From CAVQBC01 sp963848415 (GTDB lineage: Bacteria > Actinomycetota > Thermoleophilia > Solirubrobacterales > Solirubrobacteraceae), in the NCBI GenBank assembly GCA_963848415.1, contig CAWKDN010000001.1, positions 620,001 to 684,000 of the forward strand: a stretch of 64,000 nt of DNA, read 5' to 3'. Positions 49,727 through 58,492 of the stretch are shown here, piece after piece. How positions within the stretch are numbered: the stretch's first letter is position 1; the number at the start of each line of letters is the position of its first letter. A program made the position numbers and the translations under genes. A model generated the notes under the pieces. It was not told the origin of the DNA and made no database searches. It saw nothing but the letters and a program-made list of their open reading frames with translations.

Positions 49727-51076
49727 ATGAGCGAGCCGACGAAGTTCCTTCTCTCAGAAGCCGACATCCCCACCCACTGGGTCAACCTGCTGGGCGACCT
49801 GCCGGGTGAGCCGCTCCCGCCGTTGAGCCCGCGGACGGGCGAGCCCGCCGGCCCGGAGGACCTGACGCCGATCTTCCCGATGGGGCTGATCATGCAGGAG
49901 GTCTCCGCCGAGCCCGAGGTCGAGATCCCCGAGCCGGTGCGCGAGGTCTACGGGCTGTGGCGCCCGACCCCGCTCTACCGCGCGCGGCGCCTGGAGCGCG
50001 CGCTCGATACCCCTGCCCGCATCTACTACAAGTACGAGGGCGTCTCCCCCTCCGGCTCGCACAAGGCCAACAGCTCGGTGCCGCAGGCCTACGAGAATGC
50101 CCAGGCGGGGATCGGCAAGCTCGCCACCGAGACCGGGGCCGGGCAGTGGGGCTCCGCGCTGGCCTTCGCCTGCGCGCAGTTCGGGCTCGAGTGCGAGGTC
50201 TACATGGTCGGCTCGAGCTACGACCAGAAGCCCTACCGGCGCTCGATGATGCAGGCGTGGGGCGCGACGGTGCACCGCTCGCCGTCCGACCGCACCGAGG
50301 CCGGCCGCGGCCAGGCGGCCCACCCCACCGGCTCGCTGGGGATCGCGATCTCCGAGGCCGTCGAGGTCGCCGCGCAGGACCCGAACTGCAACTACTCGCT
50401 CGGTTCCGTGCTCAACCACGTGCTGATGCATCAGTCGGTCATCGGCCAGGAGGCGATCCTGCAGATGGAGCTGGCCGGCGCCGAGCCCGACGTCATCGTG
50501 GGCTGCGTCGGCGGCGGCTCGAACTTCGCGGGGCTGGCCTTCCCCTTCATGCGCCGTGGGCGCCCGGCGCGCTACGTCGCCGCCGAGCCCGCCGCCTGCC
50601 CCACCCTCACCCGCGGCGCCTACCGCTACGACTTCGGCGACACGTCGGGTCTGACGCCGCTGATGCCGATGTACACGCTCGGCCACGACTTCGTGCCGCC
50701 GCCGGTGCACGCCGGCGGGCTGCGCTACCACGGCGGCGCGCCGATGCTGTGCGGGCTCGTGAAGGCCGGCGCCGTCGAAGCGCGCGCCTACCGCCAGAAC
50801 GAGACGTTCGCCGCCGCCGTCCAGTTCGCCCGCGCCGAGGGGATCATCCCGGCGCCCGAGCCCGCGCACGCGATCCGCGCGGTGATCGAGGAGGCCGAGG
50901 CCGCGCGCGAGGCCGGCGAGCCGCGCACGATCCTGTTCGGGCTCTGCGGCCACGGCAACTTCGACCTGGCCGCCTACGACGCCTACCTGTCCGGCGAGCT
51001 CGAGGACCCGGAGTTCTCCGAGGACGACATGCGGGCGGCGCTCGACCGCCTGCCCGCGGCGCCGGCCATCGCGTGA
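49727..51076 (+). CDS. TrpB2-type tryptophan synthase beta-like enzyme
   Basis: A 449-residue fold-type II PLP enzyme. It has the TrpB2 features of a long N-terminal segment (GLWRPTPLYRARRLE), the PLP lysine in GVSPSGSHKANSSV, TETGAGQWGSALAFA, and the GCVGGGSNFAGLAFP phosphate loop. TrpB2 makes tryptophan from indole or phosphoserine in many bacteria without TrpA partnership. It stands apart from a trp operon and is coupled to a secreted hydrolase gene by GTGA. Preceded by a leaderless-type TAGGAT box. Confidence 0.9.
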   Translation: MSEPTKFLLSEADIPTHWVNLLGDLPGEPLPPLSPRTGEPAGPEDLTPIFPMGLIMQEVSAEPEVEIPEPVREVYGLWRPTPLYRARRLERALDTPARIYYKYEGVSPSGSHKANSSVPQAYENAQAGIGKLATETGAGQWGSALAFACAQFGLECEVYMVGSSYDQKPYRRSMMQAWGATVHRSPSDRTEAGRGQAAHPTGSLGIAISEAVEVAAQDPNCNYSLGSVLNHVLMHQSVIGQEAILQMELAGAEPDVIVGCVGGGSNFAGLAFPFMRRGRPARYVAAEPAACPTLTRGAYRYDFGDTSGLTPLMPMYTLGHDFVPPPVHAGGLRYHGGAPMLCGLVKAGAVEARAYRQNETFAAAVQFARAEGIIPAPEPAHAIRAVIEEAEAAREAGEPRTILFGLCGHGNFDLAAYDAYLSGELEDPEFSEDDMRAALDRLPAAPAIA

Positions 51077-52416
51077 GGCGGCGCGCCGCCGGGCTGCTCG
51101 CCGCCCTCGCCGGGCTGCTGGCGATCGGCGCCCCGCCGGCGGCGGCCGACGTCGTGACCGTCCGCGGCGCGAGCGGCCCGGGCCCGGAGCGCTACGACCG
51201 CGTGACCGTCGAGCGCTTCGGCCCGCGCTCGGCGCGGCGGGTGCTCGTGCTGGTGCCCGGACTCGGCGGCGGGGCCGGGGACTTCGCGCTGATCGGGCCG
51301 GAGCTCGTGCGCCGGGTGCCCGGCCTGCAGGTGTGGGCGCTGGACCGCCGCAGCCAGGCGCTCGAGGACACCCGCGGCTTCGACACCGGTGACCCGGACC
51401 GCGCGCGCGACTACTACCTCGCCGGCGGCAGGCTCGACGGCCGCCGCTTCGCGCCGGTCAGCGGCGACACCGCGCCCTTCACCCGCGAGTGGGGGCTGTC
51501 GCTCGCGCTCGCCGACCTGCGCCGGGTCGTGCGCGCCGCGCGCCGCGGCGGGCGGCGCGTGCTGCTCGGCGGGCACTCGCTCGGCGCCACCACCGCCGCG
51601 ACCTACGCGGCCTGGGACTTCGGCGGGCGCCCCGGCCACCGCGACCTCAGCGGCCTCGTGCTGATCGACGGCGGGGTGCTCGGCACGTTCGGCGGCGCGC
51701 GCACGCCCGCCGCGCTGCGGCGCGAGCTCGCCGCGATCCGCGCCGGCAGCCCGTTCACCGACCTGCTCGGGCTCGGCGCCCCGTGGGCCGCCGGCGTCTT
51801 CGCCGGCCTCGGCGGGCTCGACGCCGCCGTGCGGCCCACGGCACCTTCGAGCCTGACGCAGAGCGCGTTGCTGCCCGCGGCGTTCAAGCCGCCGTTCGCG
51901 CCGACCACCGCCGCCCAGCTCGGCTTCGCGCTCGACAAGGCCAGCGGCCCACCGCCGCTCGCGCTGCTGCGCGTCAACGCCGGCGCGCCGGCCACGGCCG
52001 GCGACCCGCGCGGCTGGACCGACACCGGCGAGGTGTCGACCATCGACCGCGTCGCGCGGCTGCTGGCCCGCAGCCCCGTCAACGCCGCCGAGTGGTACTT
52101 CCCGCGCCGCCTGGCGCTCGACGCCCAGGCCGCGAGCCCCCTGCGGCGCGACGCCGCGACGCGCCTGCTCGGCCTGCGGCCGTGGCATCGGCGCAGCGTC
52201 GGCGTCCCGCTCTACGCCTTCCAGACCGACCTCACCCGCGGGCGCGTCCTGCGCGGCGCGCGGCGGCTGATCGCCGGCTCGCGCATCCCCCGCCGCGAGT
52301 CGCTGCTGGTGGATCGCTCGCGCACGTTCAGCCACCTCGACCCGCTGACCGCCGTGCCGGCCCGCAGCCCGTTCCTCGCGAGCCTGGCGCGCTTCCTGCG
52401 CGCCGGGCGCGACTGA
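51073..52416 (+). CDS. Secreted alpha/beta-hydrolase-like protein
   Basis: A 447-residue protein starting at GTG 51073, in the stop of trpB2. The first about 25 residues (RRRAAGLLAALAGLLAIGAPPAAA) form a signal peptide. RRVLVLVPGLGGGAGDF is an oxyanion strand, RRVLLGGHSLGATTAATYAA holds the G-x-S-x-G nucleophile serine, and SHLDPLTAVP near the end can supply the histidine. So it is probably a lipase or esterase of unknown substrate. A second acid residue is not obvious. Why it is coupled to trpB2 is unclear. Confidence 0.8.
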   Translation: MRRRAAGLLAALAGLLAIGAPPAAADVVTVRGASGPGPERYDRVTVERFGPRSARRVLVLVPGLGGGAGDFALIGPELVRRVPGLQVWALDRRSQALEDTRGFDTGDPDRARDYYLAGGRLDGRRFAPVSGDTAPFTREWGLSLALADLRRVVRAARRGGRRVLLGGHSLGATTAATYAAWDFGGRPGHRDLSGLVLIDGGVLGTFGGARTPAALRRELAAIRAGSPFTDLLGLGAPWAAGVFAGLGGLDAAVRPTAPSSLTQSALLPAAFKPPFAPTTAAQLGFALDKASGPPPLALLRVNAGAPATAGDPRGWTDTGEVSTIDRVARLLARSPVNAAEWYFPRRLALDAQAASPLRRDAATRLLGLRPWHRRSVGVPLYAFQTDLTRGRVLRGARRLIAGSRIPRRESLLVDRSRTFSHLDPLTAVPARSPFLASLARFLRAGRD

Positions 52417-52423
52417 CGCACGT

Positions 52424-53038
52424 TCAGCCGAGCGGCGGCTTCTCCACCGCCGCGGGCGGCTGGGAGTGGACGAGGTGGCCGATGTCGTTCCAGTGCGCCA
52501 GCGCGTGGCGCTCACGCTCGAAGCCGAGCACCGACAGCGCGGCGGTGGAGAGCAGCAGGTTGCCGCCCGCGGTGGCCGGCAGCCCGATCCAGCGCGCCCC
52601 GAGCACGCGCAGGAAGTGGCCGTGGGCGAACAGGGCGACGTCGCCGTCGGCCCCCAGCGCGCGCTCGATGACGCGGTCGGCGCGCACGCCGACGTCCGCC
52701 GCCGTCTCGCCGCCGGGGCAGCCGTCGCGCCAGACGTCCCAGCCGGGCCGGGTCTCGCGGATCTCGGCGGTGGAGATGCCCTCGTACTCGCCGTACTGGA
52801 ACTCCATCAGGTCCTCGTCGACCTCGGCCACGTCGGCGAGGCCGGCGGCCGCCGCGGTCAGCCGGGCGCGCTTCATCGGGCTGGAGAGCACGAGCGCGAA
52901 CTCGCGGCCGCGCAGGCGGTGGCCGAGGGTCTCGGCCTCCTGGCGGCCCACGTCGGTCAGCTCGAGGTCCGTGAAGCTGGTGTGCTTGAGGTCACGGCTC
53001 CATTCGGTCTCCCCGTGACGGGCAAGGAAGATCTGCAT
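52424..53038 (-). CDS. Histidine phosphatase (phosphoglycerate mutase-like)
   Basis: A 204-residue member of the histidine phosphatase superfamily. The catalytic histidine lies in IFLARHGETEWS, the arginine in VLSSPMKRARLTA, and the second histidine in ALFAHGHFLRVL. The QYGEYEGISTAEI motif resembles the acid phosphatase/cofactor-dependent mutase branch. ATG 53038 is chosen since it opens the first strand; ATG at 53080 would add a basic tail. It lies 11 bases downstream of a GNAT gene on the same strand. Broad-specificity phosphatase likely. Confidence 0.85.
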   Translation of the reverse strand: MQIFLARHGETEWSRDLKHTSFTDLELTDVGRQEAETLGHRLRGREFALVLSSPMKRARLTAAAAGLADVAEVDEDLMEFQYGEYEGISTAEIRETRPGWDVWRDGCPGGETAADVGVRADRVIERALGADGDVALFAHGHFLRVLGARWIGLPATAGGNLLLSTAALSVLGFERERHALAHWNDIGHLVHSQPPAAVEKPPLG

Positions 53039-53049
53039 GACGCGGGAAG

Positions 53050-53649
53050 CTATCCGTCCGGCGCCCGGATCAGCAGCCACACGTGCGGTCCGCCGCCGGG
53101 CACGTCGACCTCGGCGGCCACCACGAACCCCTGACGGGAGAGGAAGGCGACCGCGTCCGGGTCAGCGGCGTCGGCGACCGCCGGGACCCCGTCCGCGTCG
53201 GCGCGGGCCAGCACCGGGGCGAGCACGGCCGAGCCGAGCCCGGAGCGCCGGCGCCCGGGGCGGGTGCCCACCACGGGCAGATACCAGTGCTCGGCGGCGG
53301 GCCGCAGCCCGGCGAGCAGCGCGTTGGCCTCCTCGGCGGCCGCCATCCGGTCGCCGTGCAGCCGCGCGACGGCGGGCTCGAGGCGCTCGAGCACGTCCTC
53401 GCCCGGGCCGCGATGGCCCGGTGGCTGCCAGATCGCGACCGCCTCGCAGCCCGGGCTCACCCAGATCTCGCCGCGCGGCAGCCCGTCGGCGGACGCGTAG
53501 AGGCCGAACAGGTCGCGCAGCCGCCGGCGCCGGTCGCGCTCGTCGACCGTCCAGCGGGTCCAGATCTCGGCCTCGAAGGCGGCCGCCAGGGTGTCGGTCA
53601 GCTCCCGCAGATCGGCGCGGTCGGCCGGTCTAACAGTTGTCCTCACCAC
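53050..53649 (-). CDS. GNAT-family acetyltransferase
   Basis: A 199-residue GNAT protein. VRPADRADLRELTDTLAAAFE begins the domain, the LPVVGTRPGRRRSGLGSAVLAPVLARAD stretch is the acetyl-CoA pyrophosphate loop (R-x2-G-x-G), and FLSRQGFVVAAEVDVPGGGP closes it. The start is GTG at 53649 or 53646. A TATCTG-like -10 on the minus strand overlaps the TAGCGT box of the divergent GMC gene (53652-53660), so the two promoters interfere. Substrate unknown. Confidence 0.82.
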   Translation of the reverse strand: MVRTTVRPADRADLRELTDTLAAAFEAEIWTRWTVDERDRRRRLRDLFGLYASADGLPRGEIWVSPGCEAVAIWQPPGHRGPGEDVLERLEPAVARLHGDRMAAAEEANALLAGLRPAAEHWYLPVVGTRPGRRRSGLGSAVLAPVLARADADGVPAVADAADPDAVAFLSRQGFVVAAEVDVPGGGPHVWLLIRAPDG

Positions 53650-53654
53650 TCAGA

Positions 53655-53660
53655 TAGCGT
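53655..53660 (+). promoter_or_regulatory. -10 box of leaderless type before the GMC gene
   Basis: TAGCGT ends six bases before ATG 53667 and overlaps the opposite-strand -10 of the GNAT gene. Confidence 0.45.
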
Positions 53661-53666
53661 CGCAGG

Positions 53667-56021
53667 ATGCCGTGGGCCGAGGACGCACCCCTCACACGCC
53701 GCGAGCACCAGCTGCGCGTGGTGCTCCTCCTGCACGCCGTCGTCTGCCTCGGCTTCTGCGTCTACTACATCGCCGGCGGCTTCCACGACGACGACCCGTC
53801 GCGCCTGGTGATCAACTCGACCGCCAAGGACGCGGCGCTGCTGGGCATGTCGCTGCTGGCCGCGGCGCACGTGCGGCGCTTCGGCTGGCTGACGCTGGTC
53901 ATCGTCGCGACCTACCTGGTGCTGATGATCAGCCAGGTGATCGTGCTCGCGCGCGGCGAGAACCCGGACTTCTCCACGCTCGGGCTCGACGTCGACGGGA
54001 CGTTCTTCGTGGTGAGCTGGCTCGTGGCGGACCTGGTGCTGGTCGCCGTGCTGCTGTTCTTCTACTTCCGGGCGCTGGCCGCGCGCTACGGGCTCGGCTA
54101 CCTGCTGCCGCCCGCCTACCTCACCCTCGGCGCCCTGGCGGAGGTGCTGGTCGCGGGCGAGGACGAGCCGGTCGAGCCCGGCGAGATCGCCCACAACGTC
54201 GACCGCTACCTCAGCCAGATCCCCGGCCGCGGGCGGCGCAACATCCAGCTCGCGCTGGTCGGCCTCACCGTGCTGCCGCTGCTCTACGGCCGCCTGCCGT
54301 TCCCGGCGATGGCCCCCGAGCAGCGCCTGGCGTTCCTCAAGCGCAGCTTCGTGCGCGAGGTGGCCGAGCGCGGCGGCGGGCCACGGCGGCTGCTGCGGCG
54401 CTACGTCCAGGCGGCGATCCGGGTGGCGTCCCAGTTCAGCTACCTCGGCTACTACGGCGACGCGCGCTCGCACGCCTCGGTCGGCTACGTCCCGTTCTCC
54501 GAGCGGCCGGGGGCGCAGGAGAAGATCGCCACCGTCGACCGCGACCGCCCCGGCGTCACCTGCGTCGGCGCGGCGGCGGTGCGCGACGGCGGCGACGCGG
54601 AGGTCGTCGTGGTCGGCTCGGGCGCGGCGGGCGCGATCCTCGCCTACCGCCTGGCCGAGGCCGGGCGGCGCGTGCTCGTGCTCGAGCGCGGCCCGCACGT
54701 CGACCCGCGCGACTTCGTCGAGGACGAGGTCGCGATGTACCTCAAGCTCTACAACGAGGGCGCGCTGCAGGTCGCGCGCGACTTCCGCTTCCAGGTGCTG
54801 CAGGGGATGTGCGTCGGCGGCTCGACGGTCGTCAACAACGCGGTCTGCTTCGACCCGCCGCCGGACATCCTCGCGGCCTGGGAGCGCGACACCGGCCTCG
54901 ACCGCGCCGGCGTCGAGCGGGCGACCGCCGAGGTGCGCCGATGGCTGCGGATCTCGCCCGCCGACCCGCACGTCGCCAACCCGGCGGGCGAGCTGTTCGC
55001 CCGCGGCGCCGAGGCGGCGGGGCTCGGGGGCGAGGTCAGCCGGCTCGAGGTCAACATCGAGGACTGCTTCGGCTGCGGCTACTGCAACATCGGCTGCGCG
55101 TTCGGGCGCAAGCTCTCGATGCTCGACACGGTGCTGCCGGAGGGCCAGGCGCGCTTCGGCGACCGCCTGCGGGTGCTCGCCGACTGCCGGGCGACCGGGA
55201 TCGAGCACGACGGGCGCGGGCGGGCGACGGCGGTCCACGCCGAACTGGGCGGGCAGACGCTGCGGATCGCGGCGGACACCGTCGTGGTGGCGGCGGGCGC
55301 GGTCGGCTCGAGCTGGCTGCTGGGACGCAGCGGGCTCGGCGGGCCGCAGGTCGGCCAGGAGCTGTACTTCAACATGACCTCGCCGCTGACGGCCGACTTC
55401 GAGGCCGTCATGGACGCTCACCACGGCCTGCAGATGTCCCATCTCTACGAGCCGCCGGGCGAGGCGCGCTTCGTCATCGAGACGTGGTTCAACCCGGTCG
55501 CCACCCAGTCGCTGGCGATGCCGGGCTGGTTCGAGGACCACTACGAGAACATGCGCCGCTACCGCCACATGGTCTGCGGCGGGGTGCTCGTCGGCACCAC
55601 GGTGCCCGCCACGGTGGCCGCCGCGAAGGCCGGGCCGGAGGTCGACTTCACCCCCTCGGCGGCCGACCTCGACCAGGTCGTCGACGGCCTCAAGCTGCTG
55701 GGACGCGTGTTCCTCGCCGCCGGCGCGCTGCGCGTCATGCCGGCCACCTACGCCTGGCACGAGTTCTCCTCGCCGGCGGCGCTGGACGCGCTCGACGACT
55801 ACGTCCGCGACGGCTCGGACCTGCTGCTCACCAGCGCCCATCCGCAGGGCGGCAACGCGCTCGGGACGGTCGTGGACGCGCGCTTCGCCGTGCGCGGGAG
55901 CCCCAACGTGCACGTCTGCGACGCGAGCGTCTTCCCCTCCTCGGTGACCGTGAACCCGCAGCTGACGGTGATGGCGCTCGCCCAGCACGGGGCGGGCAAG
56001 ATCCTCGAGGCCTCGGGCTAG
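53667..56021 (+). CDS. Membrane-anchored GMC-type oxidoreductase
   Basis: A 784-residue two-part protein. The first about 150 residues have about four membrane segments (e.g. LRVVLLLHAVVCLGFCVYYIAGG and VADLVLVAVLLFFYFRAL); residues 150-290 are a soluble helical linker. The GMC part begins with the FAD motif VVVVGSGAAGAILAYRLAEAG (about 312). C467-F-G-C470-G-Y-C473-N-I-G-C477 is a four-cysteine C-x2-C-x2-C-x3-C motif inside it. SAHPQGGNALGTV and SVTVNPQLTVMALAQ are the catalytic histidine and asparagine regions. It should oxidise an alcohol at the membrane, possibly passing electrons to a cluster or quinone. The fusion looks real, as no stop or start separates the parts. Confidence 0.85.
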   Translation: MPWAEDAPLTRREHQLRVVLLLHAVVCLGFCVYYIAGGFHDDDPSRLVINSTAKDAALLGMSLLAAAHVRRFGWLTLVIVATYLVLMISQVIVLARGENPDFSTLGLDVDGTFFVVSWLVADLVLVAVLLFFYFRALAARYGLGYLLPPAYLTLGALAEVLVAGEDEPVEPGEIAHNVDRYLSQIPGRGRRNIQLALVGLTVLPLLYGRLPFPAMAPEQRLAFLKRSFVREVAERGGGPRRLLRRYVQAAIRVASQFSYLGYYGDARSHASVGYVPFSERPGAQEKIATVDRDRPGVTCVGAAAVRDGGDAEVVVVGSGAAGAILAYRLAEAGRRVLVLERGPHVDPRDFVEDEVAMYLKLYNEGALQVARDFRFQVLQGMCVGGSTVVNNAVCFDPPPDILAAWERDTGLDRAGVERATAEVRRWLRISPADPHVANPAGELFARGAEAAGLGGEVSRLEVNIEDCFGCGYCNIGCAFGRKLSMLDTVLPEGQARFGDRLRVLADCRATGIEHDGRGRATAVHAELGGQTLRIAADTVVVAAGAVGSSWLLGRSGLGGPQVGQELYFNMTSPLTADFEAVMDAHHGLQMSHLYEPPGEARFVIETWFNPVATQSLAMPGWFEDHYENMRRYRHMVCGGVLVGTTVPATVAAAKAGPEVDFTPSAADLDQVVDGLKLLGRVFLAAGALRVMPATYAWHEFSSPAALDALDDYVRDGSDLLLTSAHPQGGNALGTVVDARFAVRGSPNVHVCDASVFPSSVTVNPQLTVMALAQHGAGKILEASG

Positions 56022-56024
56022 CAG

Positions 56025-56816
56025 CTAGCCCGCGGTCCCCAGCTCGGCGTAGGCGGACGGCGAGCGGCCGACGGTGGTGCGGAAGTCGCGCACGAAGTGG
56101 GCCTGGTCGAAGTAGCCGAGCTCGGCGGCGAGGCGCGCGAGCGTGTCCTCGCCCGTCGCCACCCGCTCCGCCGCGTCCTGCAGCCGGAAGCGCTGGAGCA
56201 CCTGCTTCGGGGTGGCGCCGACGTGGCGGGCGAACAGCCGCTGGAGCGCCCGCGGCGTGAGGCCGACGCCCGCGGCGATCGCGGCCACCGGCGTGCCGGG
56301 CGGCGCGTCGCGCATCCGCTCCACGGCCGCGCGGGCGAGCTCGCGCCCTGCGTCCGCGGGCGGCCGGCGCCGGCGCACGAGCGCCTCCACCGCGCCGATC
56401 ACCGCCTCGCTCGTGACCGCGGCGGCGAGCGTGCGGTCGAGCTCGGCGCCGTCGGCGCCGAAGACCTCTCCCAGCGCGAGCGTGCGGTCGGTGAGCGCGC
56501 GCACGGGACCGTCGCCCGCCAGGCCCGAGAAGCCGCCGGGGCGGAACTTCGTCCCGATCACGACGCCGGCGCCGGCCAGCTCGTGCAGCGAGCGCCCGCT
56601 GCGGACGCCGTAGACCCACGCGCCGCTCGGCTCGACGGCCAGGTTCACGCACGGGTCCGGCAGCGTCTCGCGGACGAGCGGGTCGCTCCCACGGCGATCC
56701 CAGCCGACGATCCAGTGGCGGTCGATCAGATCGGCCACGTCGGCCGCCGGCTCGACCACCCGCATGCCGACGGCCGCGACGGCCGTGCGGGGGGTGATCA
56801 TCCGCTGCGGGGCCAC
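56025..56816 (-). CDS. AraC-family transcriptional regulator
   Basis: A 263-residue regulator. The C-terminus is the double AraC helix-turn-helix: AAIAAGVGLTPRALQRLFARHVGATPKQVLQRFRLQ and LARLAAELGYFDQAHFVRDFRTTVGRSPSAY. The N-terminal domain is a DUF6597-like sensor (RHWIVGWDRRGSD, ETLPDPCVNL, GTKFRPGGF). GTG 56816 is the longest start; ATG 56801 is equally possible. Divergent from the cupin gene with 50 bp between, which it may control. Tail-to-tail with the GMC gene across a CGGGCTAGC-A-GCTAGCCCG inverted repeat (56014-56032). Confidence 0.88.
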   Translation of the reverse strand: MAPQRMITPRTAVAAVGMRVVEPAADVADLIDRHWIVGWDRRGSDPLVRETLPDPCVNLAVEPSGAWVYGVRSGRSLHELAGAGVVIGTKFRPGGFSGLAGDGPVRALTDRTLALGEVFGADGAELDRTLAAAVTSEAVIGAVEALVRRRRPPADAGRELARAAVERMRDAPPGTPVAAIAAGVGLTPRALQRLFARHVGATPKQVLQRFRLQDAAERVATGEDTLARLAAELGYFDQAHFVRDFRTTVGRSPSAYAELGTAG

Positions 56817-56853
56817 GGTCGCATTTTTCCAAGCGCCGCCGGCGGGCGCGGCC

Positions 56854-56859
56854 TAGCGT
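56854..56859 (+). promoter_or_regulatory. -10 box of leaderless type before the cupin gene
   Basis: TAGCGT ends seven bases before ATG 56867. Confidence 0.45.
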
Positions 56860-56866
56860 CCGGCCC

Positions 56867-57244
56867 ATGACGACGACCACCCCCTTCACCGTCCTGCAGC
56901 TCCGCGACCTCGACGACGACGCCGCCCCGGCCGGCTTCGGCGACGTCATGGAGGCGCGCTTCGCCCGCGTCGCGCTCGGCGCCGAGCAGACCGGCCTGAG
57001 CCTGCAGCGGATCAAGCCCGGCGCCGGCTCCGCCTTCGGCCACCGCCACCGCACCGACGAGGAGGTCTACGTCGTCGTCGCCGGCAGCGGCCGCGTGCGG
57101 CTCGACGACGAGGTCCACGAGCTCGTCCCGTGGAGCGCCGTGCGGGTCGCGCCGGCCGTGGCGCGCACGTTCGAGGCCGGCCCGGATGGCCTCGAGTTCC
57201 TCGCCTTCGGCACCCATGCCGAGGACGACGCCGAGCTGCTCTAG
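56867..57244 (+). CDS. Cupin-domain protein
   Basis: A 125-residue single cupin. The metal-site motifs are FGHRHRTDEEVYVVVAGSGRVRL (H, H, E) and VRVAPAVARTFEAGPDGLEFLAFG, where the usual second-motif histidine seems absent. Small cupins of this kind bind a metal and act as isomerases, dioxygenases or sensors; function unassigned. It is transcribed away from an AraC regulator and followed 25 bases later by an FAD oxidase with its own -10 box. Confidence 0.8.
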   Translation: MTTTTPFTVLQLRDLDDDAAPAGFGDVMEARFARVALGAEQTGLSLQRIKPGAGSAFGHRHRTDEEVYVVVAGSGRVRLDDEVHELVPWSAVRVAPAVARTFEAGPDGLEFLAFGTHAEDDAELL

Positions 57245-57255
57245 AGGCAGCGAGG

Positions 57256-57261
57256 TAGCGT
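57256..57261 (+). promoter_or_regulatory. -10 box of leaderless type before the FAD oxidase gene
   Basis: TAGCGT ends eight bases before ATG 57270. Confidence 0.45.
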
Positions 57262-57269
57262 GCCGGTGC

Positions 57270-58391
57270 ATGGATTCGGTCGTCGTCGTGGGGGCGGGCT
57301 GCTTCGGCGCCTCGCTGGCCTGGTGGCTGGCCCGCGCCGGGCACGCCGTGACGCTGGTCGACCAGTTCGCTCCCGGTGACCCGCGCGCGAGCTCGGGCGG
57401 CGAGTCGCGGCTCATGCGCTGCTCGCACGGCGAGGACGCCGAGTACACCGCCTCGGCGCGCCGGGCGTGGGCGCTGTGGCGCGAGCTCGAGGCCGACGCG
57501 GGCGCCGAGCTGCTGGTCGCCAGCGGCCTCGCGTGGTTCGCGCACGACGAGTACGGCTGGGAGGGCGCGTCGGCGCGCACGCTCGCGGCCGCCGGCATCC
57601 CGGTGGCGCGCCTCGAGCCGGCCGAGGCGGCAAAGCTGTTCCCGTCCTTCGACCCCTCCGGGCTCGCGTTCGTCCTGCTCGAGCCCGAGGCGGGCTTGCT
57701 GCGCGCCGCGCGGGCGGTGCAGGCGCTCGCGGCGCGGGCGGTCGCCCACGGCGCCCGGCTCGAGCGCGCCCGCGCCACGCCGGACGGCGAGCGCGTGCGG
57801 CTCGACGACGGGCGCACGCTCGAGGCCGACGCGGTGGTGTGGGCGTGCGGCGGCTGGCTGGGCAGCCTGTTCGGCGAGCTCTGCAGCGTGATCACCACCC
57901 GCCAGGACCTGTTCTTCCTCGCCGCCGGGCCGGAGTGGGCGGCGGAGCGCGTGCCGGGCTGGGTCGACTACGACGCCGCGATGTACGGCACGGGCGACCT
58001 CGACGGCCTCGGCGCCAAGGCGGCGACCGACGCCGAGGGTCCGCCGCTCGCCGTCGACGCGGAGCTGCCGGCGGCCGACCCGGAGCTCGAGCGGGCGACC
58101 CGCGCCTACGTCGCCGGCCGCTTCCCGGCGCTGGCCGGCGCGCCGCTGGCCGGCTCGAAGACCTGCCGCTACGAGCTCTCGCCGGACTCGCACTTCATCG
58201 CCGCCGCCCACCCCGAGCACGCGGCCGTGTGGCTGCTGGGCGGCGGCTCCGGCCACGGCTTCAAGCACGGGCCGGCGCTGGCGGAGGCCTTCGCGCCGGT
58301 GCTGACGGGCGACGCGGCGCCCGACGCGCGCTTCGCACTCGGCCCGCGTGCGCCGGGGCGCTCGCTGCGCACGGCCGGCTCGAACCGCTGA
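57270..58391 (+). CDS. FAD-dependent oxidoreductase (sarcosine oxidase/MTOX-like, DAO family)
   Basis: A 373-residue flavoprotein. The dinucleotide motif VVVVGAGCFGASLAWWLARAGHAVTLVDQ opens the protein, RASSGGESRLMRCSHGED is the flavin-contact region of sarcosine/N-methyltryptophan oxidases, and GGGSGHGFKHGPALAEA is the C-terminal FAD stretch. The family normally has a covalent-flavin cysteine near the end; here SKTCRYELSPD provides a cysteine in that area (about residue 297). It oxidises an N-methyl amino acid or related amine. Start ATG follows a leaderless-type promoter. Confidence 0.87.
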   Translation: MDSVVVVGAGCFGASLAWWLARAGHAVTLVDQFAPGDPRASSGGESRLMRCSHGEDAEYTASARRAWALWRELEADAGAELLVASGLAWFAHDEYGWEGASARTLAAAGIPVARLEPAEAAKLFPSFDPSGLAFVLLEPEAGLLRAARAVQALAARAVAHGARLERARATPDGERVRLDDGRTLEADAVVWACGGWLGSLFGELCSVITTRQDLFFLAAGPEWAAERVPGWVDYDAAMYGTGDLDGLGAKAATDAEGPPLAVDAELPAADPELERATRAYVAGRFPALAGAPLAGSKTCRYELSPDSHFIAAAHPEHAAVWLLGGGSGHGFKHGPALAEAFAPVLTGDAAPDARFALGPRAPGRSLRTAGSNR

Positions 58392-58492
58392 GGAGGGCCG
58401 GCGCGCCGGGCCGCGGCGAATCGCCCAACCGGCGACGCCGCCGGGCTCGTAGCCCTGGGCGTCAACCGTCATCCCCTCAAGGAGGTTCGGCC

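Noticed and set aside
53643..55988. 781-codon open frame antisense to the GMC gene
   Set aside because: Composition is typical of antisense in GC-rich genes (VRR/GDR/HR runs, no motifs), while the plus strand encodes a clear flavoenzyme.
56014..56032. CGGGCTAGC-A-GCTAGCCCG inverted repeat between the GMC and AraC stops as a terminator
   Set aside because: With a one-base centre it would form a poor hairpin; kept only as part of the CTAG observation.
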